DNA of 43,702 nucleotides, taken from assembly GCA_013816485.1 (NCBI GenBank), contig JACDEI010000044.1:1-43702 (forward strand). The letters are read 5' to 3'. The position numbers and the translations under genes were made by a program. Below, piece by piece: positions 35,869 to 43,615 of the stretch. The notes under the pieces are model-generated. The model saw only the letters and a program-made list of their open reading frames with translations, did not search any database and was not told the origin of the DNA. Each line of letters begins with the position of its first letter. Positions within the stretch are counted from its first letter, which is position 1. The stretch is from Planctomycetota bacterium (GTDB lineage: Bacteria; Planctomycetota; UBA11346).

Positions 35869-36624
35869 ATGTCGTCGTCGAGCCGAGTCATGATCGACCC
35901 CACGGATGGCCGTCCGCTGTCCGACCGTTTCATCGATCGTCTGCTCGGCTGGTGGGATGTCGGTGGTGGTCGGCGCATCCGCCGTGCGGTGCGCGGTGCC
36001 ATCGCTGCGGCTGGCACGAAGCTGCGCACGACCTGTGCTCCCCTGATGGCACGGCCGGTAGTGGCCAAGACCCTGGCCAAGACCGTCGCCGTAAGCGCTG
36101 CAGGTTTCACCGCCGTCCGCCGCTGGTTGGCCAAGGCCTTCGCCAACGATGTGCCAGCACCGCAGCGTGAAGAGAAACGCCTCGCCGTCACTGCCGATGC
36201 CAAGGTCGATGCCAGAACCGATGTCGCACCCGCGCCAACGCGTCCTGCGATCGCCGCGCGTTCCGCAACCGCCGAGATCCGCACCCCCCTGCGTTCCGCC
36301 ACCGCCGAAATCCGCACGCCGACTGGATCCGGCACCGGCGAGATCCGCCGCCGCACCGCGACCGCCATCACCAAGCCGGTGGTCGCGCCCGTGGGTTCAC
36401 CGACTCCAACTGCGACGGCGCTGACCACCACCCTGCGCTGCTGGAGTTGCCTGCAACGCAACCGCGTGCGCGCGCCGCGACGTGGCGGATGTTTCCTCTG
36501 CAGCTCCTGTAATCAGACCATGCTGGTGGTGGATGCGAAGATCGGTTTGACGTGTGCGGTCGGACAAGCCGAGACGCGTGGGATAACGTTCAGCAGGCAG
36601 GCGAATGAGACCGATCCAGGGTGA
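35869..36624 (+). CDS. Uncharacterised protein with C-terminal zinc ribbon and repeated TAEIRTP motif
   Basis: 251 residues from ATG 35869 (GGAG 7 nt upstream; ATG 35890 is an alternative). An N-terminal basic helical part (SDRFIDRLLGWWDVGGGRRI) is followed by an Ala/Pro-rich linker carrying three imperfect repeats (SATAEIRTP, SATAEIRTP, GTGEIRR). The C-terminal zinc ribbon has Cys191, Cys194, Cys211 and Cys214 (CWSC...CSSC), plus Cys208. Such ribbons bind nucleic acid or scaffold proteins. The function is unknown. It is divergent from the Dabb gene. Confidence 0.7.
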   Translation: MSSSSRVMIDPTDGRPLSDRFIDRLLGWWDVGGGRRIRRAVRGAIAAAGTKLRTTCAPLMARPVVAKTLAKTVAVSAAGFTAVRRWLAKAFANDVPAPQREEKRLAVTADAKVDARTDVAPAPTRPAIAARSATAEIRTPLRSATAEIRTPTGSGTGEIRRRTATAITKPVVAPVGSPTPTATALTTTLRCWSCLQRNRVRAPRRGGCFLCSSCNQTMLVVDAKIGLTCAVGQAETRGITFSRQANETDPG

Positions 36625-36746
36625 TGGCCAGCGACCGTAGGTCCACAACGGACGATGCTGGAAATCGGCCCGCCGCCATCTGGGAAATCGGCGGCTGTCC
36701 CTAGGGCTCTGTTTCCCGTTTGATGGGTTGGTGATTCGGCAAAGGC

Positions 36747-36778
36747 CTGCGGGCCAGTGGCCCGCGGTCCCAGGGGCT
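36747..36778. repeat. Solitary GCGGGCC-type repeat copy
   Basis: Matches the right arm of the 21562-21721 pair, with palindrome GCGGGCCAGTGGCCCGC and outer GGTCCCAGGGGCT. No inverted partner was seen nearby. It is in the 36625-37085 spacer between convergent genes, which also has the hairpin series and G-run. Confidence 0.85.
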
Positions 36779-36818
36779 GACAGCCGGACAGCAAGACACC
36801 CAAGGATCACAGGCCGCC

Positions 36819-37077
36819 GACGGCGTAGCCGTCGCGTGCGGCAAAGCCGCACGGCGGTGCCGCAGGCACCGCGCGGCCGTCTACGCCAGAGCAAACGTGT
36901 CCGTACGCGAAGGCACGATCCGCGTCGTACGCGAGATGGGGGGAGAGAGGCGACCGCAGGGAGCCGAACGGAGTGGGGGGGGGGGGGTCCGCCACTCCCC
37001 CCATGGTTAACTGAGCCTGCGTTTGGCGTAGCCAAACGGCGCGCCGCAGGCGCGCATCCCGCCGTCTCCGGCGGGAT
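36819..37077. repeat. Series of perfect hairpins with 3-nt loops
   Basis: Five perfect 6-7-bp hairpins occur at 36819-36833 (GACGGC GTA GCCGTC), 36836-36852 (loop AAA), 36855-36871 (loop GCA), 37021-37037 (loop GTA) and 37039-37055 (loop GCA). A sixth (9-bp stem, loop TCTC) is at 37056-37077. The stems are unrelated, but the loop-closing pattern GGC-NNN-GCC or GCC-GCA-GGC recurs. The sequence 36937-36953 (ATGGGGGGAG...) is an inverted match to 36990-37004. It is not a typical terminator because T-runs are missing. The 36625-37085 spacer holds no supported gene. Confidence 0.85.
36975..36987. repeat. Run of 13 G
   Basis: A homopolymer of 13 G sits inside the hairpin-rich spacer between convergent genes. 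A run this long can slip during replication. It lies in non-coding DNA, so it could only affect RNA structure or expression. Assembly error is possible in such tracts. Confidence 0.85.
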
Positions 37078-37085
37078 CAGGCGGT

Positions 37086-38252
37086 TCACAAAGCAGCGTG
37101 CAAACTCTTCAACGCCTTGATCAAGTAGACCGTCGCCAAGTGCGGCAGCCCCTCACCCCAACGCTTCGCGCTGTTGATCCACATGATGCCTTCACGGCCA
37201 TCATCAAGTTTCGCCGGCACCGCGCGCTTGCTGATCGCGGCGAACAGATCGGCGCGCCAGTCGACCTTCTTGCCGTCCTTCAGTTCCAGTTCCTTGATGC
37301 CGAGCGTATCGAAGGTCTTGGCCATGGCGGCGTAGTAGTAGAGCAGGCCTTCCTGTTCCTTGCCCGCGGACATGCCGGGGTTGGCGTCGAACTGGTAGTT
37401 GTCCTTCACCCACGCCAGCGCGGCGGCGACTCGGGGATCATCCGCCTTGATGTCGAGCGCGAGGTAGCTGCTGATGAGCGCGTAGGTCATCGAGCCGTAG
37501 CTGGTGAGCTTGACCTCCGACGAGGACGTTCCACCGCCGCCGGCCTCCTTCGGATTCCAACTGCCGGCGGCCTTGCTCTCTTCCGGGCTGTAGACCGCGC
37601 CGCCGTCGTTGCTCACCCACGGCAGTTTGTTGTGCGAGGAGAGATTCTGGCAGCGTTGGATGAATTCGAGGGCCTTCTGCATGTGCGGGTCGCTCGCCGG
37701 CACGCCGCTGGCCTTGAGGGCGGCGACAGCAGAGGCGGTGTTCGAGAGGTCTTCGTGACCCGCACCCTTGGAGCCGTAGCCGATGCCACCGTTGGCGATG
37801 CTGTCAGTGACAGCGTTTTGGCCACCGAAGAGGAACTTCTGACCGCCAAGGATCCACGCGCTGTCATCAACTTTGGCCGCGGCGAGCGCCATCAGCGTGA
37901 ACGCGGTGCCATAGTTGCCGAGGCCTTCCTCTTTGGCGTAGGTGCCACCGTCGGGTTGGAAGTGGGTCTTCAGCAAGGCGATGGCCTTGGCCAGGCGTGG
38001 ATCGTCCTTGCTGATGGCGAGCGGCGGCTTGGCCAGCACCTCGACGCTCATGGCAGTGACACCGACGACGAACTGTTTGCCGGGCAGGAATGCGCCATCG
38101 GGTTGCTGCTGGGCAAGCAGCCAGTCCTGCGCCTTGGCCAACAGGGCTTCGACCTGCGCCTTGGACGGTGGAGTGGCGGGTTCGGCGGCGGCAAGCCACG
38201 GCGCGGTGACTAGGCAGCCGACCAGGGTCAGCATGGGAAGGAGGCGGTTCAT
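37086..38252 (-). CDS. Secreted prenyltransferase/squalene-oxidase-fold repeat protein
   Basis: 388 residues from ATG 38252 (AGGAG 6 nt upstream), with a signal peptide (MNRLLPMLTLVGCLVTAPWL). It has alpha-alpha toroid repeats like terpenoid cyclases/protein prenyltransferases: KAQDWLLAQQQPDGAFLPGK, AIALLKTHFQPDGGTYAKEE, GLGNYGTAFTLMALAAAKVD, and ANGGIGYGSKGAGHEDLSNT (QxxDG-type QW motifs). Known secreted members are often scaffolds rather than cyclases; no catalytic DxDD was seen. Its role is unknown. The in-frame extension upstream to 38516 is not supported. It is in the same direction as the SDR gene upstream. Confidence 0.88.
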   Translation of the reverse strand: MNRLLPMLTLVGCLVTAPWLAAAEPATPPSKAQVEALLAKAQDWLLAQQQPDGAFLPGKQFVVGVTAMSVEVLAKPPLAISKDDPRLAKAIALLKTHFQPDGGTYAKEEGLGNYGTAFTLMALAAAKVDDSAWILGGQKFLFGGQNAVTDSIANGGIGYGSKGAGHEDLSNTASAVAALKASGVPASDPHMQKALEFIQRCQNLSSHNKLPWVSNDGGAVYSPEESKAAGSWNPKEAGGGGTSSSEVKLTSYGSMTYALISSYLALDIKADDPRVAAALAWVKDNYQFDANPGMSAGKEQEGLLYYYAAMAKTFDTLGIKELELKDGKKVDWRADLFAAISKRAVPAKLDDGREGIMWINSAKRWGEGLPHLATVYLIKALKSLHAAL

Positions 38253-38434
38253 AGGAGACTCCTGCGAATGGGTATCCGCGTGGGACGCGGTGGTGCAGAG
38301 CGTGCGCACGCTGCGCGCCAATCCAGCCCCCTGGAACGCCGATGTATTGCGTAGGGTGTGAGCAGCCTCACCCGTGGCTGTCGATGCATTCGACACGATG
38401 AAATACCGATGAAGACCGGCTGCCGGGCACCGGG

Positions 38435-39241
38435 TCAGGGCGTCTGTCGCAACCACCGCCGCCGGACTGCGCGATCGGTCAACCCAGGAAACAGCGTCGC
38501 CAGGCCGAACACCCAACGGGCGAGCGGATAGGGCCAGACCTCTGGACGTGGGCGGGTGATCGCCGTGACCATGCGTTGCGCCACCGTCGCGGCGCTCTGG
38601 GTCGGCTCACTCGCACTGCGCACCGGTGCGCGACCGCCGATGGTCTTGGCCGCCTCCCAGAACTCGGTGGCGGTGCCGATGGGATGGACGCTGGTGACCG
38701 CGATGCGGCGGTCCGTGAGTTCGATGCGCAGGGCCTCGGCGACCGACAACTGCGCAGCCTTGGTCGCGGAGTAGGCGCCGCCTTCCGGTCCAGAGCGACG
38801 CGCAAGACACGACGACACGATCATCACCTGCGCCCGCCAGCCATCACGCTCATCCTGCGTCGACATTGTTGGCAGCGCAGCGCGGATGCAGTCGGTCGTG
38901 CCGTAGAGATTCGTCGCGATGATCGCCTGCCACTCAGCGGCGGTCATCTCCTCGATGCGGCGGGCGATGCCGTAGCCGGCGTTGCACACCAGCGTGTCGA
39001 TGCGCCCGTAGCGCGCCTGCGTCGCCGCGATGAAAGCTGCGCAATCTTGCGCCAGCGCAACGTCACAGCGGTGGATCAGGTGACCACCGCCCAATTCGGC
39101 GTTGAGGGCGGTGAGCGCGTCCTCACGCCGTGCCGCCAACGCCAGTCGCGCACCGTGGCGATGCAGTTCCATCGCCAACGCCCGCCCGATGCCCGCGCTC
39201 GCGCCGGTGATGGCGACGACCATGTTTTTGAGTTCGCGCAT
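38435..39241 (-). CDS. Short-chain dehydrogenase/reductase (SDR family)
   Basis: 268 residues from ATG 39241; a much longer in-frame extension is not supported. The Rossmann motif TGASAGIGRALA (13-24), NAG motif in LVCNAGYGIA, catalytic Ser in IVSSCLARRS, and YSATK (Tyr-x-x-x-Lys) are all in the expected order, so it is a classical SDR with an intact catalytic set. The C-terminal region (PLARWVFGLATLFPGL) resembles that of membrane-associated SDRs. Substrate is unknown. It is divergent from a LysR gene with a 127-bp spacer, an arrangement typical of a regulator and its target. Confidence 0.93.
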   Translation of the reverse strand: MRELKNMVVAITGASAGIGRALAMELHRHGARLALAARREDALTALNAELGGGHLIHRCDVALAQDCAAFIAATQARYGRIDTLVCNAGYGIARRIEEMTAAEWQAIIATNLYGTTDCIRAALPTMSTQDERDGWRAQVMIVSSCLARRSGPEGGAYSATKAAQLSVAEALRIELTDRRIAVTSVHPIGTATEFWEAAKTIGGRAPVRSASEPTQSAATVAQRMVTAITRPRPEVWPYPLARWVFGLATLFPGLTDRAVRRRWLRQTP

Positions 39242-39368
39242 GGCGCTGTTGTCCGTGCAACCACTCCCCATACCAGCCCACATCCCGCACCATTCTGCGC
39301 TCTGCATGCTGACTTCCGCCTGGCCTTGCCCATTTCCCCCTCCGCCCAACGCGCTACCGTCCGCGCCC

Positions 39369-40247
39369 ATGTCGGTGCCCGATCTCTCGCCCCACGCCCT
39401 CGCCAGTCTGCTGGCCATCGCCGAACACGGCAGCCTCAGCGCCGCCGCGCGGGCGCGCAGCCTGACGCAGCCGTCGATAAGCCGGCAGATCCAGGATCTG
39501 GAACGACAGCTCGACGTGGTGCTGGTGGAACGCACCTCACAGGGCGCGCGGCTGACACCGGCAGGAGAAAGCCTGGCGGAAGGCGCGCGCGAACTGCTCA
39601 CCGGCCTCGCCGCGCTGCCCGAACGCGTGCGCGCGCGTCAGGGCGAGGTCGCCGGTACTGTGCGTCTGGGCACCGTCGATTCGATCGGCATCTACGTTCT
39701 GCCGCCGATCCTCGCCGGCTTCGTCCAGGCGAATCCGCGCGTCGAAGTCAAAGTGGTCTGCCAATCGAGCCCACAACTGATGGCGATGCTGCTGGCGGAT
39801 GAACTCGACGTCGCGGTTGGCACCACCGAACATGCGAAGCTCACCAGCGAGCGGTTGTTTCAGAATCCGTTGGTGGTGGTTTATCCGCCGAACCTGCCGG
39901 CCAAGGAGGTCCCCACATCGATGGCCGATCTGGCTAAACGCCGCGTGGTGACCTTCGCCAAGGGACTCACGGTCCGCACGCTGATCGATCAGGCGTTCGC
40001 CAAAGCCGGGTTGGAGTTCGCTCCCGTGTTCGAACTCGCCAACGTCGAGGTGATCAAGGCAATGGTGCGCGCCGGCCTCGGCTTCGGCATCATCCCCGAT
40101 GGCTGCGTGCAGGGCATGGAACTCGGCGCGAGTCAGATCCGTGATCTGAAAGTGTCGCGCACCATCCGCTTGATGTACCGGCCGCAGCATCCGTCGCTTG
40201 CTACGGAGAAGATGGTGGAGTGGTTACGGAAACTGCGTTCGACCTGA
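39369..40247 (+). CDS. LysR-family transcriptional regulator
   Basis: 292 residues from ATG 39369. The N-terminal winged helix-turn-helix is typical: SLLAIAEHGSLSAAARARSL, then TQPSISRQIQDLERQLDVVL. The effector domain follows (GTVRLGTVDSIGIYVLPPIL to MVRAGLGFGIIPDGC), with lengths normal for the family. It is divergent from the SDR gene and probably regulates it and itself, binding within 39242-39368. The inducer cannot be predicted. Confidence 0.94.
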   Translation: MSVPDLSPHALASLLAIAEHGSLSAAARARSLTQPSISRQIQDLERQLDVVLVERTSQGARLTPAGESLAEGARELLTGLAALPERVRARQGEVAGTVRLGTVDSIGIYVLPPILAGFVQANPRVEVKVVCQSSPQLMAMLLADELDVAVGTTEHAKLTSERLFQNPLVVVYPPNLPAKEVPTSMADLAKRRVVTFAKGLTVRTLIDQAFAKAGLEFAPVFELANVEVIKAMVRAGLGFGIIPDGCVQGMELGASQIRDLKVSRTIRLMYRPQHPSLATEKMVEWLRKLRST

Positions 40248-40269
40248 ATTCTTCAGATTATCCGTGGAG

Positions 40270-40632
40270 TCAGTGCAAAGCGGCCGGAATCGACACGTTG
40301 CAGGTTTCTGCATAAGCAAGGATATCGTCGCACTCAATGCTATAGAGTTTGTATCTCTTCCTGTCCCAGCCCAAATTCTTGACGTCGTCGACTTCCAGGC
40401 CAACTAGTTGTCGTGTACTCCCTAATTTTAACATGACGACATTCCCCAATGAAATCTCCAAGAGACCTAGTTTCCCCTGAGTGATGAGAACCAACTGATA
40501 CTCATATTCCTCACGATCCTCGTCGTAGTGCCGATCGTAGCACATGTATACGAGTTCGTCGAAATCCCGGGCCCTCACTGAGCCATAGGATCCATGGACG
40601 TCCTGATACCCGGGAAGGTCAGAGAGTGGCAC
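40270..40632 (-). CDS. Hypothetical protein with atypical base composition
   Basis: 120 residues from GTG 40632, which has GGAG 9 nt upstream; a TTG at 40641 abuts that GGAG and is less likely. The sequence (PLSDLPGYQDVHGSYGSVRA, then DELVYMCYDRHYDEDREEYE) is acidic and Tyr-rich, like some small immunity or anti-type proteins, but no family is recognised. The codons are visibly richer in A and T than those of its neighbours, suggesting recent gain. It lies between the LysR gene and the SMP-30 gene. Confidence 0.55.
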   Translation of the reverse strand: MPLSDLPGYQDVHGSYGSVRARDFDELVYMCYDRHYDEDREEYEYQLVLITQGKLGLLEISLGNVVMLKLGSTRQLVGLEVDDVKNLGWDRKRYKLYSIECDDILAYAETCNVSIPAALH

Positions 40633-40674
40633 GGCAATCAACTCCGCCTGTCATTGGCTTCAAGGGAGTAATGC

Positions 40675-41613
40675 TCATTGGCTGCCGACGCCCCCGACCT
40701 TCATCCTCAACCCATAGACGCCCTTCGACGCGGTGATGAACAGCAGGTGCTTGTCCTTGCCGCCGAAGCAAATGTTGGCGGTCCAGCCTTCCGGCACTTC
40801 GATGTGCTGGATCTGTTTCCCCGAGGGATCGAATACCGTCACACCTTTGTTGGTCAGGTAGAGGTTGCCCTGATCGTCGAGCGTCATGCCGTCGCTGCCC
40901 ATCTCGCAGAACAGTTTTTTGCCGCTGAGCGAACCATCTGCCGCGATGTCATAGCGGTAGGTCTTCTTGCCCTTGATGTCGGTGACATAGAGCAGCTTGC
41001 CATCGGGTGAGCCGATGATGCCGTTGGGCTGTTGCAGATCGTCGATCACGCGCACCGGCGTGGTGGTGCCCTTCGCCACCCGGTAGACACCCTGCACGCT
41101 CTGCTCCGACGGGCCGCGCTTCCACCAGTCGCGTTTGTAAAACGGATCGCTGAAGTAGAGCGCGCCGTCGGGATGCACCCACACGTCGTTGGGCGCGTTG
41201 AGCAGCTTGCCCTCGTAGGTGCTGAACAGCGGCGTGACCTTCTTGGTCTTCACGTCGATCGACCACATCTCGTTCTTCTCATCCGCGCAGGCGATCAGCT
41301 TGCCCTCGCCATCGAAACACAGGCCGTTGGAACGACCCGCTGGTTTCATGAAGGTCTCCAGCTTGCCGTCGATGGTCCATACCATGATGCGGTCGTTGGG
41401 CTGATCAGTGAAGAAGATGTTCCCCTGCTCATCGCACGCCGGGCCTTCGGTGAAGGAGAACTCGCCGGAGAGTTTCTCCAACTGCGCGCCTGGAGCGACG
41501 ATGGTGCTGGCGGAGAAGTCCTGGGCGGACAGGTGCGCTGACAACGGCACGGCCAGCATGGCAAGGCCGATCATGGTCGGGATGAGGTGGGACAGAACGG
41601 GGCGGCTGAACAT
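40675..41613 (-). CDS. Secreted SMP-30/gluconolactonase-family protein
   Basis: 312 residues from ATG 41613 (GGAG 5 nt upstream), with a signal peptide (SHLIPTMIGLAMLAVPLSAH). The six-bladed beta-propeller motifs are clear: EFSFTEGPACDEQGNIFFTD, RSNGLCFDGEGKLIACADEK, LLNAPNDVWVHPDGALYFSD and GIIGSPDGKLLYVTD, including the Glu, Asn and Asp that bind the catalytic metal in gluconolactonases. It likely hydrolyses a sugar lactone in the periplasm. In-frame sequence to 41769 upstream is not supported. Confidence 0.92.
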   Translation of the reverse strand: MFSRPVLSHLIPTMIGLAMLAVPLSAHLSAQDFSASTIVAPGAQLEKLSGEFSFTEGPACDEQGNIFFTDQPNDRIMVWTIDGKLETFMKPAGRSNGLCFDGEGKLIACADEKNEMWSIDVKTKKVTPLFSTYEGKLLNAPNDVWVHPDGALYFSDPFYKRDWWKRGPSEQSVQGVYRVAKGTTTPVRVIDDLQQPNGIIGSPDGKLLYVTDIKGKKTYRYDIAADGSLSGKKLFCEMGSDGMTLDDQGNLYLTNKGVTVFDPSGKQIQHIEVPEGWTANICFGGKDKHLLFITASKGVYGLRMKVGGVGSQ

Positions 41614-41822
41614 GGGAACTCCGCAAGCGGGTGGATGCGCGGTTGTACGCTCACCAAGTTTGCCACGTTGCCCAGCAACCTGTCGTCGTTGGTAGCGCCT
41701 GCGTACCGCACGCGCGAGTAATTCGGCGGGGCAGACCAATGATTGAAGGCAGCATTTGCACGACGGCATTGCCCAGACAGCACGACGATGGCGCTCGATC
41801 CCATAATGCGTGTGCCCATCCT

Positions 41823-41985
41823 CTATTGACCGTTTCAGCCGTCATAGCGGCTGGCGTCGATTAATATGCGCACGTCCTTTATTGGCTTTCAACGTCGGCC
41901 TTCGCCTTCAGTGCCGTCAGTGACGCAAAGCCGCCGGTCAACGCTGGGCGACGGACAAATCAGCCCTTCCCTTATTGGACTTTCA
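41823..41985. promoter_or_regulatory. Three related short repeats upstream of the OLD gene
   Basis: CTATTGACCGTTTCA (41823-41837), TTATTGGCTTTCA (41879-41891) and TTATTGGACTTTCA (41972-41985) are direct, imperfect copies in the 403-bp spacer before the OLD gene. Their purpose is unknown; they might be binding sites for a regulator. No other gene or confident promoter was seen in 41614-42016. Confidence 0.35.
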
Positions 41986-42016
41986 TCACTAGAAGATTCA
42001 TGGAGCTAGAATCAAA

Positions 42017-43615
42017 ATGAAGATTCAATCTGTCCGTATAAAGAACTTTCGTGCGCTGAAGGACATGACTATCCCATTTGATTCCGTCACGACCTTGATC
42101 GGGCCGAACGGCGCAGGAAAGTCAACCGTGCTTCGTGCGCTCGACTGGTTCTTCAACGGAAAGCCGGGTTCGTTGACTGAACAAGACTGTTCCTTCGGGG
42201 CGACTGCCGAAAACATCGAAGTCCAAGTCACATTCTCTCACCTCACCGAAAAGGACCGCGAGGCACTTGGTAAGTACACGCCGGAAGGGGTTAATACTTT
42301 CACTGCATGGAAGTGTCGGTCACCTGATGGCTCCGATGTGCTCTCCGCCAATGCAAAGTGTTTCTCTGACTTCAACGCAATCAAGGCGGCAAGCGGCGCG
42401 AGCGCGAAGAAAGAACACTACGCCAATCTCCGGCGTAGCCGCCCGGAACTTGACCTCCCTGCAGCCTCTACCGGCCCAGCCGTTGAACAGGCGATGACGA
42501 CATGGGAGGCATCTCACACGGATCAACTTGTCGACACTTCCGAGGCGCTGCAGACCAATTTTTTCGGCTTCAACAGCGGCGGCAAGATGAGTGGCCTTTT
42601 TGACTTCGTCTTGGTCACTGCCGATCTACGTGCGAGCGAGGAGTCTATAGACGGGAAGGCGAGCGTCATCGGTCGGATCCTTGAGCGCTCAGTCGATCGC
42701 ACTGCTGCGGATGTGGAAATCGCGAAGATCGTCGAGGAGTCGCGAACGAAACAGCAGCAAATCTACCAGGAGAAGTTTAAGGCGCAGCTCGACGTCATGA
42801 CGAAACAGCTCAACGAGGTTGTGGCATCGTACTCTCCCGGTCGGGCTGTCACGGTTTCCCCTGCCGAGGTGGAGCTCAAGGCACCTCGCACGACGTTCAA
42901 CGTGGCGGTGCTGGATGGCTCAAATGAGACGGCGGTGGAGCGGCAGGGGCATGGTTTTCAGCGCACACTTCTGATCTCGGCTCTTCAGCTCTTGGCGCAG
43001 TCGGGAGCGGCTTCAGCAGAAGGTGTCATCTGCTTGGCGATTGAGGAGCCGGAACTCTTTCAGCACCCGATCCAGGCTCAGACGTTCGCAAAGGTACTCC
43101 GGTCGCTAGCTGCTGATGCTGGGAAGCGCATCCAAGTGACCTATGCGACTCATAGCCCATACTTCCTAGAGGCACGACATTTTGACCAAGTCAGGCGACT
43201 GACGAGGTCGACTGACCAGACTCCTATTGTCAGTGTCCACTTCGCTACGGTTGCTGACGTGAAGGCCAAGCTGAGCGGAATAGTGAATCCTGAAACGATA
43301 GAACGTCGGCTTGATCCCATCTTCTCGACTGAACTTTCCGTGGCGCTCTTCGCTCATCGCGTCTTCGTCGTAGAAGGAACGACAGAGTCGTCGGTATTCT
43401 ATGGGATTGGCGATCGGACGTCTCCCGGTTCACTGGAGGCCGCCGGCATCTCTATCGTCGACGCACACGGAAAGTCATCACTCCCGCTCGCACATGCAAT
43501 CCTGACGTCGATCGGTATCCCAGCCTATGTGCTCTTCGATGCAGATAGCGGGTTTGAGGCGCGAGCGAAGGCCATGATCCGAGGACAATTAGGATGGCGT
43601 ATCGGCGTCAATTAG
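42017..43615 (+). CDS. OLD-family ATPase/TOPRIM nuclease, truncated at its C-terminus
   Basis: 532 residues as read. The N-terminal ABC-type ATPase has Walker A GPNGAGKST (29-37), and Walker B with the ABC-type catalytic Glu in VICLAIEEPELFQHP (337-351), then ATHSPYFLEARHF. A TOPRIM domain follows: VFVVEGTTESSVFYG with Glu453, and YVLFDADSGFEA with Asp508 and Asp510. The reading continues only to MIRGQLGWRIGVN and then stops; the last codons are repeats of an apparent insertion-sequence end. A complete OLD/GajA-like protein would have roughly 50-100 more residues. Such proteins are anti-phage nucleases, sometimes paired with a helicase (Gabija). The gene is A+T-richer than its neighbours and likely acquired. 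Confidence 0.9.
   Translation: MKIQSVRIKNFRALKDMTIPFDSVTTLIGPNGAGKSTVLRALDWFFNGKPGSLTEQDCSFGATAENIEVQVTFSHLTEKDREALGKYTPEGVNTFTAWKCRSPDGSDVLSANAKCFSDFNAIKAASGASAKKEHYANLRRSRPELDLPAASTGPAVEQAMTTWEASHTDQLVDTSEALQTNFFGFNSGGKMSGLFDFVLVTADLRASEESIDGKASVIGRILERSVDRTAADVEIAKIVEESRTKQQQIYQEKFKAQLDVMTKQLNEVVASYSPGRAVTVSPAEVELKAPRTTFNVAVLDGSNETAVERQGHGFQRTLLISALQLLAQSGAASAEGVICLAIEEPELFQHPIQAQTFAKVLRSLAADAGKRIQVTYATHSPYFLEARHFDQVRRLTRSTDQTPIVSVHFATVADVKAKLSGIVNPETIERRLDPIFSTELSVALFAHRVFVVEGTTESSVFYGIGDRTSPGSLEAAGISIVDAHGKSSLPLAHAILTSIGIPAYVLFDADSGFEARAKAMIRGQLGWRIGVN

Noticed and set aside
37098..38213. A 371-codon plus-strand open frame
   Set aside because: It is antisense to the secreted repeat protein, which has a signal peptide and QW-type repeats.
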